Origin: Paenibacillus sp. JDR-2 | GTDB lineage: Bacteria; Bacillota; Bacilli; Paenibacillales; Paenibacillaceae | NCBI RefSeq assembly: GCF_000023585.1 | Contig: NC_012914.1 | Span: 5,029,501-5,093,500, forward strand | Direction of reading: 5' to 3' | Length of the DNA stretch: 64,000 nucleotides | Part shown: positions 56,727-64,000 of the stretch, one piece after another | Layout of the letters: the number at the start of each line of letters is the position of its first letter | Numbering within the stretch: position 1 is the first letter of the stretch | The notes under the pieces: generated by a model | What the model saw: only the letters and a program-made list of their open reading frames with translations | Database searches by the model: none | What the model was told of the DNA's origin: nothing | Program-made: the position numbers and the translations under genes

Positions 56727-57596
56727 TTATTCATCTCCCGATTCGGTCGGCTGAACGACGAACACTTCGGTCAGATGATCGAATTTGGCTGCCATTTTAA
56801 TCGTAGCGGTATGGGTAAGGCCAAAATCGCCGACCTGCCTTGTTTCCACCGTACCGATCACGAGACCCCGAGGGTAGACATTGCCAAGTCCGGATGTAAT
56901 AACCGTATCGTCAACAATCATTTTGTCGTTTTCGGCAATTTTGGTCATAATGAGGCGATCCGTTTCCTTGTCATAGCTGCCGACAATACCAAACGACTCG
57001 TTCTCCCTGCCGAGAACCGTTGCCGCAATGGCGTTCGACGTCGGCGAGGTGTCATCGAGTTCCGTAAGCGGAGTTACCGTTGCCGTGTACGGACGAACAT
57101 TGCTGACAAGTCCAACAAGTCCGTCAATTGTCGTTACTGCCATATTAGGCTTGATTCCGTTCTTTGAACCTAGGTTAATAACCATCGTATGATTGTAAGG
57201 ATCGTTATCAATTGCAATAACTTGAGCAATCAAATAATTATATTTGTACATATTCTTCTGACGTTCCGTAAAGTGAAGCTCTTCCTGCAGCCGCTCGTTC
57301 TCCTTCTGGACAAAATTGTAATTAATCTTGTCCCGCGCATAAGCAGCAGCCGTCAGCTTCAGCTGTTCATTCTCCTCATGCAGCGTCTTGAGTTCGCGAA
57401 TGTCCTCAAAGAAGCCCGCTACTAATCCAGCGGGCTTGTAGAACCATTGCTGCGCGAATCCAACAGAATCGCCGAGAAACTTCTCGGGCCAAGTCAGCTC
57501 CTTGCGGTCGCTTAGTGAGAAACCGATAACCGCAATGAACAGGATTAATCCGATCATAAGCATAAACAACCGCTTATTTCTTAGCAGCTTAAACAG
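56727..57596 (-). CDS. mreC: Rod shape-determining protein MreC, probable CTG start
   Basis: A 289-residue single-span protein with an extracellular domain. A membrane segment (FMLMIGLILFIAVIGFSLS) precedes a coiled coil (about 65-105) and a two-domain beta-barrel with LGSKNGIKPNMAV, DGLVGLVSNV and TSGLGNVYPRGLVIG. The open frame has an ATG at 57569, but this has no ribosome-binding site and cuts off the basic FKLLRNKRL stretch that MreC proteins carry before the membrane segment. CTG at 57596 has AGGTGA six bases upstream and an in-frame stop just before, so I choose it. It lies between mreB and mreD. Confidence 0.85.
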   Translation of the reverse strand: MFKLLRNKRLFMLMIGLILFIAVIGFSLSDRKELTWPEKFLGDSVGFAQQWFYKPAGLVAGFFEDIRELKTLHEENEQLKLTAAAYARDKINYNFVQKENERLQEELHFTERQKNMYKYNYLIAQVIAIDNDPYNHTMVINLGSKNGIKPNMAVTTIDGLVGLVSNVRPYTATVTPLTELDDTSPTSNAIAATVLGRENESFGIVGSYDKETDRLIMTKIAENDKMIVDDTVITSGLGNVYPRGLVIGTVETRQVGDFGLTHTATIKMAAKFDHLTEVFVVQPTESGDE

Positions 57597-57640
57597 TTTT
57601 AATCACCTGCCCGTTCCATATCCTAACCGCTCTGGTTCTC

Positions 57641-58669
57641 TTATCGTTTCGAGCGGGAAGATCCGCCTTTTTTGAACAAGTGAATGTGGTCAAGCGAACG
57701 GCCTGTACCAATAGCTACGCAATCAAGCGGATTATCCGCTACAATGACAGGCATTCCTGTCTCGCGTGCCAGCAGCTTGTCCAGGTTGCGAAGCAACGCT
57801 CCGCCGCCAGTAAGTACAATACCGCGGTCCATAATGTCGGCAGACAATTCAGGCGGGCATTTTTCCAGCGTAATTTTTACTGCGTCTACAATTGAATTCA
57901 CCGTGTCCATCAGCGCTTCCGTAACTTCTTCCGATGTAATAGGCAGCGTCTTAGGCAGGCCCGTTACGAGGTCGCGGCCGCGGATTTCGATCGATTCTGA
58001 AATATCGAAAGGAAGCGCCGTGCCAATCTCCATCTTCAACTGCTCGGCTGTTCTTTCGCCAATCATAAGATTATAGAAACGTTTGATATATTGGATAATC
58101 GCTTCATCCATCTCGTCGCCCGCTACGCGGATCGAACGGCTTGTAACGATACCGCCAAGCGAAATAACGGCAACTTCCGTTGTGCCGCCGCCGATATCAA
58201 CAACCATGCTGCCTGTTGGCTCCCAAACAGGAAGATCAGCACCGATCGCAGCTGCAAACGGTTCTTCGATCGTATACGCTTCGCGAGCGCCCGCTTGCTT
58301 GGCCGCATCTTCAACAGCGCGTTTTTCTACCGCAGTAATACCGGACGGTACGCAAACCATAACGTTAGGATGCTTAGGAAACAGCGATTTTTGTTTTTGC
58401 GCGGAACGGATAAAATATTTAATCATTGTTGCGGTTGTTTCGAAATCGGCGATAACGCCATCTTTCATCGGACGAACAGCACGAATGTTGCCCGGTGTTC
58501 TGCCGATCATCTTTTTCGCTTGTTCACCAACCGCTTCAATCGTTTTTGTGTCAGTACGCAGAGCTACAACAGACGGCTCTCTTACAACAATACCTTTTCC
58601 TTTTACAAATACGAGCGTGTTTGCAGTACCCAAATCAATTCCCAAATCTTTCGAAAAACCACCAAACAT
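57641..58669 (-). CDS. mreB: Actin-like rod shape protein MreB
   Basis: A 342-residue actin-fold ATPase that guides lateral wall growth. The phosphate-1 region is IDLGTANTLVFVKG, the phosphate-2 region MVVDIGGGTTEVAVIS, and the adenosine region GIVLTGGGALLRNLDKLL. MFGGFSKDLGIDLG is the family N-terminus; the ATG at 58669 has AGAAGGGAG seven bases upstream, so the longer frame to 58696 is rejected. It heads mreBCD-minCD-rodA and has its own promoter. Confidence 0.97.
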   Translation of the reverse strand: MFGGFSKDLGIDLGTANTLVFVKGKGIVVREPSVVALRTDTKTIEAVGEQAKKMIGRTPGNIRAVRPMKDGVIADFETTATMIKYFIRSAQKQKSLFPKHPNVMVCVPSGITAVEKRAVEDAAKQAGAREAYTIEEPFAAAIGADLPVWEPTGSMVVDIGGGTTEVAVISLGGIVTSRSIRVAGDEMDEAIIQYIKRFYNLMIGERTAEQLKMEIGTALPFDISESIEIRGRDLVTGLPKTLPITSEEVTEALMDTVNSIVDAVKITLEKCPPELSADIMDRGIVLTGGGALLRNLDKLLARETGMPVIVADNPLDCVAIGTGRSLDHIHLFKKGGSSRSKR

Positions 58670-58704
58670 GTTAATGCTCCCTTCTAATTGCGACAATCCT
58701 ACTT

Positions 58705-58734
58705 ATTATATTACATGTAACCATGTTCCTTCAA
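58705..58734 (-). promoter_or_regulatory. Putative sigma-A promoter of mreBCD-minCD-rodA
   Basis: On the minus strand TTGAAG (58729-58734) and TATAAT (58705-58710) with 18-base spacing, overlapping the 3' end of radC. Confidence 0.6.
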
Positions 58735-59397
58735 ACTGATAAACCTTCCATCCCCGATGACCAAATGGTCCAGCACTTCAATCCCCATCAGTTCACCAGC
58801 CTCCACAAGACGCTTCGTTAATGTGATGTCCTCCGGGCTTGGCATAGGGTCTCCGCTCGGATGATTATGAACACAAATAATTGAAGCGCTGCCGGCCTTC
58901 ACGGCCGCCCTAAAAACTTCTCTTGGATGAACAAGAGACGCGTTAAGCGTGCCGACCGATAACGTTTCCCGGGCAATAATATGGTTCTTCGTATTCAGAA
59001 ACAGGCAGACGAAGTGCTCCTTTTTCAGGTAGCGCATCTCTTCCATCACATAGTTCGCAGCATCCTGCGGTTTACGTACCGTCACAAGCTCGCCTTGTCC
59101 GCTCCGTACGATACGGCGTCCAAGCTCGATTCCGGCCCGCAGCTGGACCGCTTTTACCGGTCCGATCCCTTTTATTGCCGTCAGCTCGCTCATGCTCATA
59201 TCAAGCAAATTTCGCAAGCTTCCGCATTCTTTCAATATTTTACCAGCCAAATGCACAGCCGATTCCTGCTTTGTACCCGTACGCAGCAGAATCGCAAGCA
59301 ATTCGGTATGGCTAAGCGCTTCGGCCCCATATTGCATCATGCGTTCTCTTGGTCGCTCTTCATGGGGGACATTTCGTAACAGATTGCCTTGCTCCAT
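58711..59397 (-). CDS. radC: RadC-family JAB1/MPN protein
   Basis: A 228-residue protein with an N-terminal helix-hairpin-helix region (LTAIKGIGPVKAVQLRAGIE) and a C-terminal JAB/MPN+ metalloprotease-like domain with the motif HNHPSGDPMPSPED. The true role of RadC in repair is unsettled. The gene is upstream of mreB as in B. subtilis (radC-mreB-mreC-mreD). Confidence 0.95.
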   Translation of the reverse strand: MEQGNLLRNVPHEERPRERMMQYGAEALSHTELLAILLRTGTKQESAVHLAGKILKECGSLRNLLDMSMSELTAIKGIGPVKAVQLRAGIELGRRIVRSGQGELVTVRKPQDAANYVMEEMRYLKKEHFVCLFLNTKNHIIARETLSVGTLNASLVHPREVFRAAVKAGSASIICVHNHPSGDPMPSPEDITLTKRLVEAGELMGIEVLDHLVIGDGRFISLKEHGYM

Positions 59398-59488
59398 GTC
59401 CGTCCCTGCCTCTTCTTCCAGCTAAAATGATATGGCATTACTTGGTGTTATGTCCAAATCAAGGTCACTTCATGAAAAGTTAATTGAG

Positions 59489-59515
59489 AAAAACTTCTAT
59501 CGATGCGCATCGAAG
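59489..59515 (-). terminator. Candidate terminator after maf in the maf-radC gap
   Basis: On the minus strand CTTC and GAAG flank the palindrome GATGCGCATC, with a small bulge, and TTTTTC follows. The full gap 59398-59600 otherwise shows no gene. Confidence 0.4.
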
Positions 59516-59600
59516 ATGAGCGACCGCGATCCAGTGGTGGTTTTTATCGCCAATCAGAAAGCTAGTTTTCGAGTTCCAAAACTTATATTTGCTGATGTGG

Positions 59601-60227
59601 TTAGAAAACCTGAATTTCATAATGAGCAAGCATGTCCGACAACAGGGACACCGGCAAGCCAACGACATTAAAATAACAGCCGTCAATCTTCTCGACCAGC
59701 GTTGCGCCAAGTCCTTGAATCCCGTAAGCACCCGCTTTATCATCGGGTTCGCCCGTTGCGATATACCGCTTCAGTACTTCATCTCGCATCGGCTTCATAT
59801 AAACCTTCGTCATCCGATGCGCGGAGGTCTCGGCACCGGTCTCCGCAACCACGCAAGCCACTCCCGTATAAACCTCATGCTCGCGCCCTTGAAGGCTTCG
59901 CAGCATGGACAATGCCTCTTCATGGTCCTTCGGCTTGCCAAGCACCCGGCCGTCTACAACAACAATCGTGTCTGCTCCAACCACGAGAGAATGGTTCTCT
60001 TCCCGGCGATCCTTCAGAATTGCTGCCGTCGCATGCGCCTTACGGAGAGCCAACTGCTCGACAATATGTGCAGGCGCCCAATCGGAAGGTACCGACTCGT
60101 CGGCATCAGAGGACAAAATATAAACCGGCAAGGAAAGGCCCAGCGATGCGACCAGTTCCTTCCGGCGCGGTGACGACGATGCCAGCACAAGCTGGCTGAT
60201 CGGTTTAGTCGATTCATACTTGCTCAA
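59601..60227 (-). CDS. maf: Maf-family nucleotide pyrophosphatase
   Basis: A 208-residue enzyme that hydrolyses modified or non-canonical nucleoside triphosphates. The signature LVLASSSPRRKEL is at the N-terminus (about residues 13-25), with VVGADTIVVVDG, LGKPKDHEEAL and the C-terminal KAGAYGIQGLGATLVEKI. The start is TTG at 60227 with GGAG ten bases upstream. In B. subtilis maf is next to radC and spoIIB, as here. Confidence 0.96.
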   Translation of the reverse strand: MSKYESTKPISQLVLASSSPRRKELVASLGLSLPVYILSSDADESVPSDWAPAHIVEQLALRKAHATAAILKDRREENHSLVVGADTIVVVDGRVLGKPKDHEEALSMLRSLQGREHEVYTGVACVVAETGAETSAHRMTKVYMKPMRDEVLKRYIATGEPDDKAGAYGIQGLGATLVEKIDGCYFNVVGLPVSLLSDMLAHYEIQVF

Positions 60228-60265
60228 AGTCCACTTGCTCCTTCATTTCCGGCAGACTGGCCGGT

Positions 60266-60508
60266 TTACATTTTACGATATAACCAAATAGCGGCTAGAG
60301 CGCCAATAATACTGAATAAGCTAATTTGAACATGTACATTCAGATCCAGGCTGAGCACATACAGATCAACGGCAGGAGACCAGGTTGTATCGATTGTTTT
60401 GGTCAAAAAAGAGATTCCGGATACTGGCTCCAGCCATCGCGCAACGAGTGCGCCGGCCACTAAGCCCAGCACGAGGAAAAGCAATAAAATCCAGCCGTTT
60501 TTCTTCAT
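60266..60508 (-). CDS. DUF4321-type small membrane protein (80 aa)
   Basis: An 80-residue protein with two membrane segments (ILLLFLVLGLVAGALVARWL and ISLFSIIGALAAIWLYRKM). It resembles the small DUF4321 family found next to maf and spoIIB in Paenibacillaceae and related bacteria. No function is known to me. ATG at 60508 lies 18 bases after GAGAGG and downstream of the promoter at 60548-60576. It is 38 bases upstream of maf. Confidence 0.85.
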   Translation of the reverse strand: MKKNGWILLLFLVLGLVAGALVARWLEPVSGISFLTKTIDTTWSPAVDLYVLSLDLNVHVQISLFSIIGALAAIWLYRKM

Positions 60509-60547
60509 TATTCAACGCCTCTCGCCATTTATTGACACCTGTTCCCT

Positions 60548-60576
60548 ATTATACTTAGGTTCGATTTCGTTTACAA
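60548..60576 (-). promoter_or_regulatory. Sigma-A promoter of the DUF4321-maf unit
   Basis: On the minus strand TTGTAA (60571-60576) and TATAAT (60548-60553) are 17 bases apart. The -35 overlaps the spoIIB stop codon. Confidence 0.72.
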
Positions 60577-62061
60577 TGCGTTGATCGATTCATACCACTG
60601 TTTTTGCGTGCCAACCGCGTCCATAAGCGCGTCTTGGACAGCCCACAAATGCGATTGCGACGGCTTTTTATCGTATTCCTCTAGCGACTTAGCCGCAGTA
60701 TTCATAGATTGAATTAATTTTATGAGAAATGCTTTTCCGGACTCGTCCGTTACGCCTGCCTGCATCGCTTTGACGCTTTCCGTCCACTTCTGATATTCTG
60801 CCTGCCAGGATTCGGCAGCGGCTGAGCTCAGCGGCGACAAGCTTGGCTGCTCCAGCTGCGTTAATGCCAGTTCATCCAGCATGCTGATCAAGCCGATCAT
60901 GTTGTTCATAAACGCCGTTGCCGCTTTCGCATCTCCTGCAAACGGGAACTGCTCGGGCACTTGAACGTCGATCTGCTTGATATAGACGGGAACATCTTCG
61001 CCAAGATCATTGCTGAGGGCAAGCGCGCGTGCCCGATCTATGGCCATTCCGGCATATACCCGGTAGTCGTTAGCCGTTTGCAGCCCTGCTGCAGCCAGCC
61101 CTTTATCCGTCAGTTCCTTAATGGCAGCATCCCTGCCTTCCGTGTTGCTGAATACCCCGTATTGGAGCAGCTGATACGATTGAAGCGGTATGTCCAGCTT
61201 CACGCGGCCGGCTGTCAGATTAGTCGACGGACTGGACTTGCCGCTATTTGTATTCGTTTTATCCCCGTTTGGCGACGCGCTTGGATTGGTTACGGATCCG
61301 TTAACGGGATTGGCCAACTTATTATTGGAATCGGACTGATCCGGCGTATTTGTAAACAGGGATAGCAGCAAATAGCCGAACAACGCACCCGTTGCCAAGG
61401 CTCCAGCTACCGATAGAAACACTTTGATCCAGGATGGAGGCGCGGAATAATTATGAACCGGACCGGACCAGCGGTTTGCCTTCTGTCCATTGTTATTCAG
61501 GTTCAAGTCCACGTCCAGCTCCGGATAATGCTGCAGCTCGCCCCAAGGACCGGACTCCGTTTGCATAGGCATGGCATGCAGCTCCGGCTGAACAGACTTT
61601 GATTCAGACTGCGGGATTGACTCCGGCAATACCGCAGAGGGTTGTAACTTTTGGCGGGGATGCCACTGCGCGGGACGCTGCCTCTGCTTGGCCGATGGTC
61701 CGGTCTCTAGTTGAGAATCAAGATCAGCCGGATCTTGAACAAGCATTGGCTTTGTTACCGGTAGAACGGCGGGAGCTGCTGCCGGCTTCTTCTCCGTTGC
61801 CGGAGCTGGCTGTGGTTCCGTATCGCGAATCAGATCCTCAAGCGCGCCGACATCCTCCTGGAACGGACTCATCCAGGGACTAAAAGGGCTTTCCGCAGTC
61901 TCATACTCGGATTTGGCATAGAGAGGTACAATATTCGAAGGCTTGCCCTGTTCCCGTTCCGGGGCTTGCTGAGGCTTAGCGCTAATTTCCTTGCGGCCGT
62001 TATCTTCAACACTCTGGCCGGTGCGGTCAAATCGGTAAGTGATCCTGTTATTCTTGTTCAT
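60571..62061 (-). CDS. spoIIB: SpoIIB-like SPOR-domain protein
   Basis: A 496-residue bitopic membrane protein. A long, low-complexity cytoplasmic N-terminus (rich in Pro, Gln, Glu, Ala; MSPFQEDVGALEDLI) precedes one membrane segment (IKVFLSVAGALATGALFGYL, about residues 212-231). A Ser/Asn/Thr/Gly-rich linker leads to a SPOR domain (LQSYQLLQYGVFSNTEGRDA ... VYAGMAIDRARALAL) that binds denuded glycan at the septum, and a helical C-terminal part. In B. subtilis SpoIIB assists engulfment and sits next to maf. The assignment is from architecture and position. Confidence 0.87.
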   Translation of the reverse strand: MNKNNRITYRFDRTGQSVEDNGRKEISAKPQQAPEREQGKPSNIVPLYAKSEYETAESPFSPWMSPFQEDVGALEDLIRDTEPQPAPATEKKPAAAPAVLPVTKPMLVQDPADLDSQLETGPSAKQRQRPAQWHPRQKLQPSAVLPESIPQSESKSVQPELHAMPMQTESGPWGELQHYPELDVDLNLNNNGQKANRWSGPVHNYSAPPSWIKVFLSVAGALATGALFGYLLLSLFTNTPDQSDSNNKLANPVNGSVTNPSASPNGDKTNTNSGKSSPSTNLTAGRVKLDIPLQSYQLLQYGVFSNTEGRDAAIKELTDKGLAAAGLQTANDYRVYAGMAIDRARALALSNDLGEDVPVYIKQIDVQVPEQFPFAGDAKAATAFMNNMIGLISMLDELALTQLEQPSLSPLSSAAAESWQAEYQKWTESVKAMQAGVTDESGKAFLIKLIQSMNTAAKSLEEYDKKPSQSHLWAVQDALMDAVGTQKQWYESINAL

Positions 62062-62146
62062 GTCATTCTCTCCTTGTCCCGTTCTTCTATTGCTACTCTA
62101 TGAGATTCGATAGAGAATTATGATAGATTTGCCCCGATTCACTCCG

Positions 62147-62191
62147 TAAAAAAACGCCCTAAAAAACCTCGTTCGAGGATTTTAGGGCGTT
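62147..62191 (-). terminator. Terminator after murC
   Basis: On the minus strand AACGCCCT pairs with AGGGCGTT, continuing through A/T pairs to a CCTCG/CGAGG stem, and is followed by a T-run. Confidence 0.92.
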
Positions 62192-62215
62192 CTTCGCCAT
62201 GCTTGATTTTATGGT

Positions 62216-63604
62216 TTATGCTTTTGCTTTCAGCGTCTTCGCAAGTGCATCCGCCGTTTTCCAAATGTCGCCCGCACCCATTGTAATAACAAGATCGCCC
62301 GGAGCAACCTTAGCGGTCAAATGCACCAGCACCTCTTCTTTTGTCGGGATATAAGACGTGTTGGCGTTGCTGTTTGTCTTAATCATTTCAACCAGCTTCC
62401 GGGAATGAACCCCTTCAATCTGCTGTTCGCCTGCCGGAGAGTAGATATCCGTAATGATAACTTCATCCGCCTCCGGGAATGCCCGGCTGAACTGCTCCAG
62501 CAGGAAGAAGGTGCGCGTGTAGCGCTGAGGCTGGAATACCGCAATAATACGCTTACCCGTTGCTTTTGCTGCGCTTATCGTTGCCTGAATCTCCGTCGGG
62601 TGATGCGCGTAGTCATCAATGACCAGAATGTCATTCACTTCGCCAAGCACCTGGAACCGTCGCTTTGCGCCGATAAATTCGTGAATGGCTTTCGCGATAT
62701 TGTCAAATGACAGTCCCGCTTCGAGGCAGGTAATGACCGTTGCCATCGCGTTGTACACATTGTGGCGGCCCGGAACCGACAATTCGAGTGTGCCAAGCGT
62801 CGTACCGCGATGCGTCATTTCAAACGATACCTTTCGGTCGCCAAGGCTGATATTTTCCGCTTTATACTCGGAATCGCTGTCGATACCGTAAGTAATCAGC
62901 TTCGAAGCTGTGTCCGCATCAAGCTTCGGAAGCAGCTCGGTAATCGTCTCGTCATCCGCGCATACAATCGCTTTGCCGTTCTCTTTAACCTGGGAAAGGA
63001 ATTTCACGTAAGCGGCTTTCAGCTTCCCGAAATCTCCGTCATAGTTCTCCAGGTGGTCAGGCTCAATGTTTGTGACAATGGCAATGCTCGGGTGATACTG
63101 CAAGAATGAACCGTCGCTTTCATCCGCTTCCGCAACGACATATTCGCCTTTGCCGGCTTTTGCGTTCGTTCCCACATTGACGATCTCGCCGCCGATAATA
63201 TAAGTTGGATCGGCATCGCATTTTTCCATAACAAGCGCGATCATGGAGGAAGTAGTCGTCTTCCCATGTGCTCCGGCTACGGCCACGCCTTTGCCGGCAT
63301 TCATGAGCCGCGCAAGCATTTGAGCACGGTGCAGCACCGGAATATTCAGCTCTTCCGCCGCCATCCGCTCCACATTGTCTTTCGAGAGCGCTGTCGAATA
63401 AACGACAAGATCGGCGCCCTTGACATGCTCCGCCTCATGGCCGATATAGATTTGCGCGCCTTTCGCCGCTAGCTTTTCCGTCAATTCCTGACGGGCTACA
63501 TCGGAACCGGTAATTTTATATCCCATTTCTAGCATAACGCGGGCGATTGCGCTCATGCCGTAACCGCCGATTCCGATGAAATGAACATGTTCTGCCGTAT
63601 TCAA
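62216..63604 (-). CDS. murC: UDP-N-acetylmuramate--L-alanine ligase
   Basis: A 463-residue Mur ligase adding the first residue of the peptidoglycan stem peptide. N-terminal Rossmann motif FIGIGGYGMSAIARVM, the ATP loop AGAHGKTTTSSMIALVM, and later NIEPDHLENYDGDF and VIDDYAHHPTEIQATISAA match MurC. TTG at 63604 with AAGGTTGGTGA upstream is preferred to the long in-frame extension into folC (to 63664), which lacks family similarity. It starts 7 bases after folC. Confidence 0.96.
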   Translation of the reverse strand: MNTAEHVHFIGIGGYGMSAIARVMLEMGYKITGSDVARQELTEKLAAKGAQIYIGHEAEHVKGADLVVYSTALSKDNVERMAAEELNIPVLHRAQMLARLMNAGKGVAVAGAHGKTTTSSMIALVMEKCDADPTYIIGGEIVNVGTNAKAGKGEYVVAEADESDGSFLQYHPSIAIVTNIEPDHLENYDGDFGKLKAAYVKFLSQVKENGKAIVCADDETITELLPKLDADTASKLITYGIDSDSEYKAENISLGDRKVSFEMTHRGTTLGTLELSVPGRHNVYNAMATVITCLEAGLSFDNIAKAIHEFIGAKRRFQVLGEVNDILVIDDYAHHPTEIQATISAAKATGKRIIAVFQPQRYTRTFFLLEQFSRAFPEADEVIITDIYSPAGEQQIEGVHSRKLVEMIKTNSNANTSYIPTKEEVLVHLTAKVAPGDLVITMGAGDIWKTADALAKTLKAKA

Positions 63605-63611
63605 AGACGGT

Positions 63612-64000
63612 TCACCAACCTTTTTCAGAATCCGAGTTGTACAATATGCGGGAGCGAACGTCACCTATTAAATAAAGCGTACCAGTCACAACCCCAAGGT
63701 CTGTTTCCCCGGTCAATTGTTGCAATTTGCGGAGGCCTTCTCGCCAATCTTTCTCCACGATAAGCTCAAAGGAAGACTCCGCAGGCTTCACATCGCGGAC
63801 AAGATCGGCGAGAAGTTCCGCATCTAGCTTGCTGCGGAAATCAGGCTCGGTCACGATAAGCGTATCCACTATTGGTAGTATATGCTTTAGAACATCCCGA
63901 TGATTCTTATTCTCTACCATCGCCATCATGACATGAAGACGATCATACCGGTAAGTCGAACGAAGTGCCTGCACAAGCGATTCAGCACCTTCCGGATTAT
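63612..64000 (-). CDS. folC: Folylpolyglutamate synthase/dihydrofolate synthase, C-terminal part (truncated by window edge)
   Basis: The last about 129 residues of a Mur-ligase-fold enzyme that adds glutamate to folates. NPEGAESLVQALRSTY at the window edge is the conserved C-terminal domain start (HNPEGA). The rest (VMMAMVENKNHRDVLKHILPIVDTLIVTEP) is typical of FolC. The coding frame ends at TGA 63612-63614, 7 bases before murC. The N-terminal ATP-binding domain is outside the window. Confidence 0.93.
   Translation of the reverse strand, partial: NPEGAESLVQALRSTYRYDRLHVMMAMVENKNHRDVLKHILPIVDTLIVTEPDFRSKLDAELLADLVRDVKPAESSFELIVEKDWREGLRKLQQLTGETDLGVVTGTLYLIGDVRSRILYNSDSEKGW

Overview
The window looks like the chromosome of a Paenibacillus-type endospore-forming Bacillota. 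The gene order around secDF, comN, spoVB, yajC, tgt, queA, ruvBA, bofC, safA, pheA/pheB, obg, spo0B, rpmA, prp, rplU, spoIVFB/FA, minD/minC, mreDCB, radC, maf, spoIIB and folC follows the known Bacillus subtilis order. The extra genes (ruvC, an RNase E/G, a Lpl/Yes-type sugar ABC transporter with a YesMN-like two-component system) are typical of Paenibacillaceae. Most genes lie on the minus strand. I see no rRNA, tRNA, IS element, prophage or CRISPR array.

Layout: 1-583 is the 5' part of rarA (minus). Positions 869-6406 (plus) hold a GNAT-like acyltransferase, a membrane chemoreceptor and a four-PAS GGDEF-EAL-PilZ protein. Positions 6685-11145 (minus) are a hisS-aspS-tcdA operon behind a T-box leader and a block of 53-bp tandem repeats. 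Positions 11389-14378 hold a small orphan gene, dtd and relA. Positions 14412-20809 hold a carbohydrate ABC transporter plus sensor kinase and AraC-type regulator, sitting between relA and apt, which are adjacent in B. subtilis. Then come apt, recJ, a CDF-like transporter, secF/secD and comN, with spoVB divergent. Positions 29049-34459 hold a DUF421 protein, an ion transporter, yrzE, yajC, tgt and queA. Positions 34467-39993 hold a SpoIID/LytB protein, a DCC protein, ruvBAC and bofC. Positions 40150-42486 encode a highly repetitive SafA-like LysM coat protein. Positions 42644-46290 are the pheB-hom-thrB-pheA amino-acid operon. Positions 46437-49807 hold obg, spo0B, rpmA, prp, rplU and its leader. 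Positions 49815-53004 hold an RNase E/G and spoIVFB/FA. Positions 53114-53468 are two inverted copies of a long hairpin repeat. Positions 53508-64000 hold rodA, minDC, mreDCB, radC, maf, a DUF4321 gene, spoIIB, murC and the end of folC.

The genes group into translation and tRNA quality control (hisS, aspS, tcdA, dtd, tgt, queA, L21/L27/Prp), stringent response and purine salvage (relA, apt), recombination and repair (rarA, recJ, ruvABC, radC), protein export (secDF, yajC), sporulation (spo0B, spoIVFAB, spoVB, spoIIB, bofC, SpoIID-like, SafA-like) and cell shape/wall/division (mreBCD, rodA, minCD, murC, maf).

The least explained material is non-coding. One family is a roughly 115-150-bp imperfect palindrome (6494-6644, 53114-53229, 53356-53468) whose arms change together between copies. 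A second is a short hairpin cassette carrying the ribosome-binding site, found immediately upstream of tcdA, hisS (3.4 tandem copies) and an ABC permease gene. A CDF-like transporter lacking the usual metal ligands is also worth a look.
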